From: Geofilum rhodophaeum | Lineage (GTDB): Bacteria; Bacteroidota; Bacteroidia; Bacteroidales; Marinilabiliaceae | Direction of reading: 5' to 3' | Assembly: GCF_002210225.1 (NCBI RefSeq) | Contig: NZ_MWUJ01000008.1 | Location: forward strand, 62,001 to 126,000 | Length of the DNA: 64,000 nt | Part shown: positions 60,250 to 64,000 of the stretch, piece by piece | Position numbering within the stretch: the stretch's first letter is position 1 | Layout: every line of letters begins with the position of its first letter | The notes under the pieces: model-generated | The model's database searches: none | What the model was told of the DNA's origin: nothing | The model's input: only the letters and a program-made list of their open reading frames with translations | Program-made: the position numbers and the translations under genes

Positions 60250-61697
60250 TGCAGCAATATCCTTTTACAGATTTACAACCGGCCGGCATTTGGCAGTACT
60301 TCCACGAAATTTGTCAGGTACCCCGCCCCTCCAAAAAAGAAGAACGCATCCGTGCCTACCTGGTCGACTTTGCCCAAAAGCAGGGACTCGAAGTCAGGGA
60401 AGATGCCATTGGCAATATTCTGATAAAGAAGGCGGGGACGGGGGGACTGGAAGACCGGCCGCCGGTGGTGCTGCAGTCGCACATCGATATGGTTTGCGAG
60501 AAAAACAGTGAGGTGGCGCACGACTTTCTGCAAGACCCCATTCTTCCGCGTATTGAAGGGGATTGGGTGAAGGCTACTGGCACCACCCTGGGGGCCGACG
60601 ACGGCATTGGCATGGCGGCCCAGCTGGCTTTGCTGGCCGATAAAACCTTGCCGCACGTTCCGCTGGAGTGCTTGTTTACGGTGGACGAGGAAACGGGGCT
60701 GACCGGAGCTTTCGGACTCGAAGCGGGTTTCTTTGAGGGCAAAACGCTGTTGAATCTGGACTCGGAGGACGAAGGAGAAATTTTTATTGGCTGTGCCGGA
60801 GGGATAGACTCGGTGGGGACCTTTATCCCCGAATGGGAAGCCACGCCGGCGGGCAGTTTTGCCTTTGAAGTGCGGGTAAGGGGACTGACCGGAGGGCACT
60901 CGGGCGACGACATTCATAAAGGACTGGGTAATGCCGTGAAGTGGCTCACCCGCTACCTTTGGGAGGCAACGCGCGACTTCGATTTTCGTCTCGCCAGCAT
61001 AGAAGGGGGCAACCTGCGCAATGCCCTGGCGCGCGAAGCGCGGGCCCTGGGCGTGGTTCCCCGCAAGTACAAGGAGCAGGTAAGGGTATTGCTCAATTGT
61101 ATGACGGCCGACCTCGAGGAGGAATTTACCGTCACCGAACCGAATTTTAAACTGGAACTGGAGTCGGCCGACCTGCCCGCGCAGGTGTACCGGGCCGACT
61201 TTCACCATAAGCTGGTCAACACCCTGATGGCCCTGCCCCACGGGGTTATGGCCATGAGTCAACAGGTGGCGGGACTGGTGGAGACTTCGACCAATCTGGC
61301 CTCGATTAAGGAGGTGGAGGGACAGCTGGTGGTATCGACAAGTCAGCGCAGCGCCATCGAAAGTGCCCGCGACCATCTGGCTGCTGTGGTAAAAGCCTGC
61401 TTTGACCTGGGTGGTGCCCGGGTAAGGCACTCCGACGGCTACCCGGGTTGGGCGCCCAACCCGGATTCTCCTTTGCTCAAAAACAGTGTGGCCTCCTACC
61501 GGAAGCTCTTTCAACAAGAGCCTGAAGTCAAGGCCATTCATGCGGGATTGGAATGTGGCCTTTTCCTGAAAAAATATCCGGGTCTCGACATGATTTCCAT
61601 CGGGCCCACCATCAAGGGAGCCCACTCGCCCGATGAGCGCTTGCACATCCCCTCGGTAGAGAAATTCTGGAAACACCTGATTGACTTGCTGGTCTGA
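60249..61697 (+). CDS. pepD: Aminoacyl-histidine dipeptidase (M20 family)
   Basis: Cytosolic non-specific Xaa-His dipeptidase of 482 residues, M20 metallopeptidase. Zinc-ligand and catalytic motifs are complete: LQSHIDMVCEKN, GADDGIGMA, DEETGLTGAFGL with LLNLDSEDEGE, LTGGHSGDDIHKG, and the late AIHAGLECGLF. It breaks down dipeptides after uptake. Coupled to serB through the TAATG overlap, which is unusual pairing by function but tight by spacing. Confidence 0.95.
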   Translation: MQQYPFTDLQPAGIWQYFHEICQVPRPSKKEERIRAYLVDFAQKQGLEVREDAIGNILIKKAGTGGLEDRPPVVLQSHIDMVCEKNSEVAHDFLQDPILPRIEGDWVKATGTTLGADDGIGMAAQLALLADKTLPHVPLECLFTVDEETGLTGAFGLEAGFFEGKTLLNLDSEDEGEIFIGCAGGIDSVGTFIPEWEATPAGSFAFEVRVRGLTGGHSGDDIHKGLGNAVKWLTRYLWEATRDFDFRLASIEGGNLRNALAREARALGVVPRKYKEQVRVLLNCMTADLEEEFTVTEPNFKLELESADLPAQVYRADFHHKLVNTLMALPHGVMAMSQQVAGLVETSTNLASIKEVEGQLVVSTSQRSAIESARDHLAAVVKACFDLGGARVRHSDGYPGWAPNPDSPLLKNSVASYRKLFQQEPEVKAIHAGLECGLFLKKYPGLDMISIGPTIKGAHSPDERLHIPSVEKFWKHLIDLLV

Positions 61698-61798
61698 TTT
61701 TATCGGGCAAATACTTACTTTATTGTGTATCTATTTAGGTCGCGGTGCGTATAGGTAGGCATTGGGATTATTCAACAACAATAATAAAAGGATTCATA

Positions 61799-61996
61799 AT
61801 GGAGAGAGTTTTAACCAAGCATTTCCAGTACACTGGATTGGATGATTACGACATGTCGTTGGACGAGCAGATGAATGCCTTCCTTTCGGAAAACAAAATC
61901 ACGCCCGAGCAAATACTCGATGTGGAATATGCGGCCCATTCAAGCGGCGGCATCAATACCTACACCGCGTTGCTGTTGTACAAATCATCGCAGTAA
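61799..61996 (+). CDS. Small soluble protein, possibly Cse60-like
   Basis: Short protein of 65 residues from the ATG at 61799 (MERVLTKHF). It has no TM or signal. The middle DEQMNAFLSENK and following ILDVEYAAHSSGGINTYTALLLY resemble the helix-strand-strand pattern of Cse60-type small proteins (a helix followed by 'V-D-I-x-Y-S' strand), but similarity is weak. Function unknown. It stands alone between pepD and a terminator. Confidence 0.65.
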   Translation: MERVLTKHFQYTGLDDYDMSLDEQMNAFLSENKITPEQILDVEYAAHSSGGINTYTALLLYKSSQ

Positions 61997-62022
61997 ACGT
62001 TTTTTAGAACAACAAATGTGAG

Positions 62023-62057
62023 AAAAAAAGGAACATCCCCGGGTGTTCCTTTTTTTA
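62023..62057 (+). terminator. Terminator after the 65-residue protein gene
   Basis: Stem AAAAAAAGGAACA / TGTTCCTTTTTTT closing a CCCC/GGG tip, with a T run, 26 bases after the stop codon. Confidence 0.75.
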
Positions 62058-62082
62058 TTATTTTAGACAAAAAATTGCGGAC

Positions 62083-62907
62083 ATGGGAATATTCGACTGG
62101 TTTGCCAAGAGCAAGGACAATCAACCGGAACCCAAGGGCTTAGGCATAGCCCTAAGTGGGGGCAGCGCCAGAGGCTTTGCCCACATTGGGGTACTTAAAG
62201 CCCTGGAAGAAGCCGGTATTCACCCCGAAGTGGTGTCGGGCACCAGCATGGGTTCCCTGGTGGGCGTGCTGTATGCTGCGGGACTAAAGCCTGATGAAAT
62301 CAAGGAGCTGGTGAACAAGCAGCCGGTGCTGAAAATGGTACGTCCGGCCTGGGGCAAGAACGGACTTTTCCAGGTCACCGAGCTGCGCAAGCTGCTCGAG
62401 AAACACATCGAGAAGGACGACTTCTCTGTACTCAAAAAGCCTTTCTGTCTGGCCGTTTCGAACATCAATAAGGGCCAAAAAGAAATCATCAGCGAAGGAC
62501 CCCTCTTCGATTACGTACTGGCCTCCTGTGCCGTGCCCATCATCTTTGCCCCCCAGGTGATTAAGGGGACGACTTACATCGACGGGGGGCTGTACGACAA
62601 CTTGCCGGCCGACGCCATTCGGTCGCTGTGCAAAACCCTCATTGGGGTACACGTCAATTACATTGGCGAGGTGAAAAAATTTGACGGCATCACCGAAGTG
62701 GCCGAACGCACCTTTAGTCTGAGCATCGGCGAAAACGTACGACCCGCCATGGATATGTGCGACTACCTGATTGACCCTCCGGCCATGGTCGACTTCTCCT
62801 TCTGGGATTTTGACAAGGCAGATGCCATTATAGAAACGGGCTATAAGTTCACCCGTAAGATGCTCGATGATGGACTGCTGCCGGTGCCGGAACAGCCCAA
62901 AGATTGA
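62083..62907 (+). CDS. Patatin-like phospholipase (RssA-like)
   Basis: Predicted serine lipid acyl hydrolase of 274 residues. Oxyanion-hole glycine-rich loop ALSGGSARGFAHIGVL (from residue 23), nucleophile elbow Gly-Thr-Ser55-Met-Gly, and the catalytic aspartate Asp167 in YIDGGLYDNLP form the patatin Ser-Asp dyad. There is no signal peptide, so it is cytosolic or peripheral to the inner membrane. Substrates of this bacterial branch are generally unassigned. A near-consensus box TATTTTAG lies 16 bases before the ATG. Confidence 0.92.
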   Translation: MGIFDWFAKSKDNQPEPKGLGIALSGGSARGFAHIGVLKALEEAGIHPEVVSGTSMGSLVGVLYAAGLKPDEIKELVNKQPVLKMVRPAWGKNGLFQVTELRKLLEKHIEKDDFSVLKKPFCLAVSNINKGQKEIISEGPLFDYVLASCAVPIIFAPQVIKGTTYIDGGLYDNLPADAIRSLCKTLIGVHVNYIGEVKKFDGITEVAERTFSLSIGENVRPAMDMCDYLIDPPAMVDFSFWDFDKADAIIETGYKFTRKMLDDGLLPVPEQPKD

Positions 62908-62968
62908 GAAGTTTAAACGCTCAAAGCAGTTCTTAGTCTGCTTTATCCCAAGGCTTCTTTTTCAGCCC

Positions 62969-64000
62969 CTACCCCTTAAACTCAAGCCTGAGTACCGCCT
63001 GAAAACCGGCACCCACCGGTGCCGGCGTCAAAGGGAAAGTCCCACCGAACCAGCGCCCCTCCTTCAGCAGGGGTGGATTCAAGGCCCATTCCTGCGCAGC
63101 CACCTGCACCTCCCTCCTTTCAATGCGCCAAAACCCACTGCTTTGGGGATGCAGCCGCTGCTCCAAAGCCAGATTCAATCGCCCCATGGTGCTGCGCAAA
63201 TTCAACTCAATGCAAGGATGCAAACGCAAAGCACCCGCCTCGTCCCTAAACAACAGGGCATCCACCCCGGCAAAACCGTGGTAGTGCAGGTGCAAATCCA
63301 TCCCGCTCAAAGCCTCCTGCAATTGCCCTGCAGCAGCAAGCAACGCCTCCTCCATCGGAAAAGCACCCCACTTTTCAGTAGGCCGCTGCCCGGCATAACA
63401 ACCCAAAAACTGCCCGTCCTTATCCGTCTCAAAAAAAGTGGTGCCGCTAAAATGTACCCCCTGGGTATCCAACACAAAATGAAAGGACAAGTCCTGCACC
63501 TTGTCGAGGAAGGGTTCGGCCAGCAGCGCGCCCTGCTGGCGCAGCTTACCCAAAACCCAGGGGTTACGGGCTGTGCCTTCGGAGCGCGAACGAATCTTGA
63601 ACAAGCCCCTGCCGGAAGCACTCCAGGGAGCTTTCAGCAACCAGGGCTGCGTCATTGTGGCTTCGAGGACTTCCAGCTCTTCGGGCCGCTGCAAAACACG
63701 GGGCACTTCAGGAATGGCCAAAAGCACAGTTCCTTTTATCAGCCCCTTCATTCGCAAAGCCAACTCCCTGCCGGTATAGCGACTCAGCAAGTCGCGGTGG
63801 TCCGACTGCCACGGAAGCAGAGGATGGGGTGTCGGCTCCAGTCCCAAAGCTCGTAACCAGCGAATGGCGGCGGGACTCCAACCCCAGGGCTGTGCCGAAA
63901 CAAGCGTGTTTTTGGGAAGCTCTTGTTCTGTAGCCCACTGCACTTTTGGGCCACCCACCTGCCTCAGATAAGCCGCAAAGGCCTTGTCCACCGACGCAGG
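62969..64000 (-). CDS. ATP-grasp-like protein (partial, runs off the window)
   Basis: Open reading frame of at least 343 residues whose 5' end lies beyond the right edge; the first GTG codon at 63991 is only the first possible start inside the window and codons continue to 64000. Features suggesting an ATP-grasp fold: LLKAPWSASGRGLFKI (ATP-binding strand and glycine loop), a central GFAGVDALLFRDEAG strand pair and the metal-binding HPCIELNLRSTMG (E..N pattern). The N-terminal visible part is rich in Trp/Pro/Leu (LVSAQPWGWSPAAIRWL). I cannot assign a substrate; biosynthetic ligase is one option. Convergent with the patatin gene, 61 bp apart. Confidence 0.7.
   Translation of the reverse strand, partial: PASVDKAFAAYLRQVGGPKVQWATEQELPKNTLVSAQPWGWSPAAIRWLRALGLEPTPHPLLPWQSDHRDLLSRYTGRELALRMKGLIKGTVLLAIPEVPRVLQRPEELEVLEATMTQPWLLKAPWSASGRGLFKIRSRSEGTARNPWVLGKLRQQGALLAEPFLDKVQDLSFHFVLDTQGVHFSGTTFFETDKDGQFLGCYAGQRPTEKWGAFPMEEALLAAAGQLQEALSGMDLHLHYHGFAGVDALLFRDEAGALRLHPCIELNLRSTMGRLNLALEQRLHPQSSGFWRIERREVQVAAQEWALNPPLLKEGRWFGGTFPLTPAPVGAGFQAVLRLEFKG

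Noticed and set aside
60273-61676. 467-codon minus-strand frame over pepD
   Set aside because: pepD is complete with metal-binding motifs; the reverse frame shows no domain.

Overview
The window looks like chromosomal DNA from a member of the Bacteroidota, most plausibly a polysaccharide-degrading Bacteroidales/Marinilabiliales relative. The evidence is a type IX secretion C-terminal sorting domain on a large pectate lyase, a PorD-type (DUF4835) secretion component, DUF4249, DUF4293, DUF4922 and PG0541-family proteins, and many TAnnTTTG promoter boxes (the Bacteroidota sigma-A -7 element) just upstream of genes. No rRNA, tRNA, CRISPR array, prophage or transposase gene was seen. The exact genus cannot be fixed from the sequence alone.

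Layout. 0.2-3.4 kb: a Tyr/Ser-rich lipoprotein and an OmpP1/FadL-type outer-membrane protein. 3.4-7.6 kb: a secreted multidomain pectate lyase (PL9-like helix, carbohydrate-binding modules, PL1 domain, T9SS signal). 7.8-14.4 kb: a TetR-controlled RND efflux operon (tetR, tolC-like, hlyD-like, acrB-like, PG0541-like) with a clear palindromic operator. 14.7-15.6 kb: a lipid kinase. 15.65-16.56 kb: a gene-free block of nested palindromic repeats. 16.6-26.6 kb: sulfate adenylyltransferase (cysD, cysN), fabI, recN, porD, coaBC, rpoZ-like, bamD and a PLP-dependent acyltransferase. 26.7-28.7 kb: a BlaI/BlaR1-like regulatory pair. 28.8-35.4 kb: a SirB1-like protein, nucleoside phosphorylase, DUF4293 and sucA-sucB, with a cluster of mini-hairpins. 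35.5-44.8 kb: an AddB-like nuclease, trmD, DUF349 protein, pyrG and yidC. 44.8-51.7 kb: a YiiX-like hydrolase, a TDT/SLAC1 transporter, a thioredoxin operon facing a Crp/Fnr regulator, a DUF4249 lipoprotein and a second thioredoxin reductase. 51.8-52.9 kb: an orphan MNT nucleotidyltransferase and a second block of the same palindromic repeats. 52.9-59 kb: a BadF-type sugar kinase next to a tightly packed operon (57-aa membrane protein, tandem glycosyltransferase, DUF4922, SpoIID/LytB, AmpG-like MFS) that reads as a cell-wall sugar salvage or remodelling locus. 59-64 kb: serB, pepD, a small protein, a patatin phospholipase and an ATP-grasp-like gene cut by the window end.

Most of the window is core metabolism and envelope biogenesis. 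The parts that deserve attention are the two palindromic repeat blocks, whose stems co-vary between copies and which nest inside one another; the 3' end of the sugar kinase gene, where repeat sequence supplies the stop codon; the five-hairpin cluster after the DUF4293 gene; the uncharacterised glycosyltransferase-DUF4922-SpoIID-AmpG operon; and the thioredoxin operon carrying a thioredoxin-like protein without a normal CxxC site.
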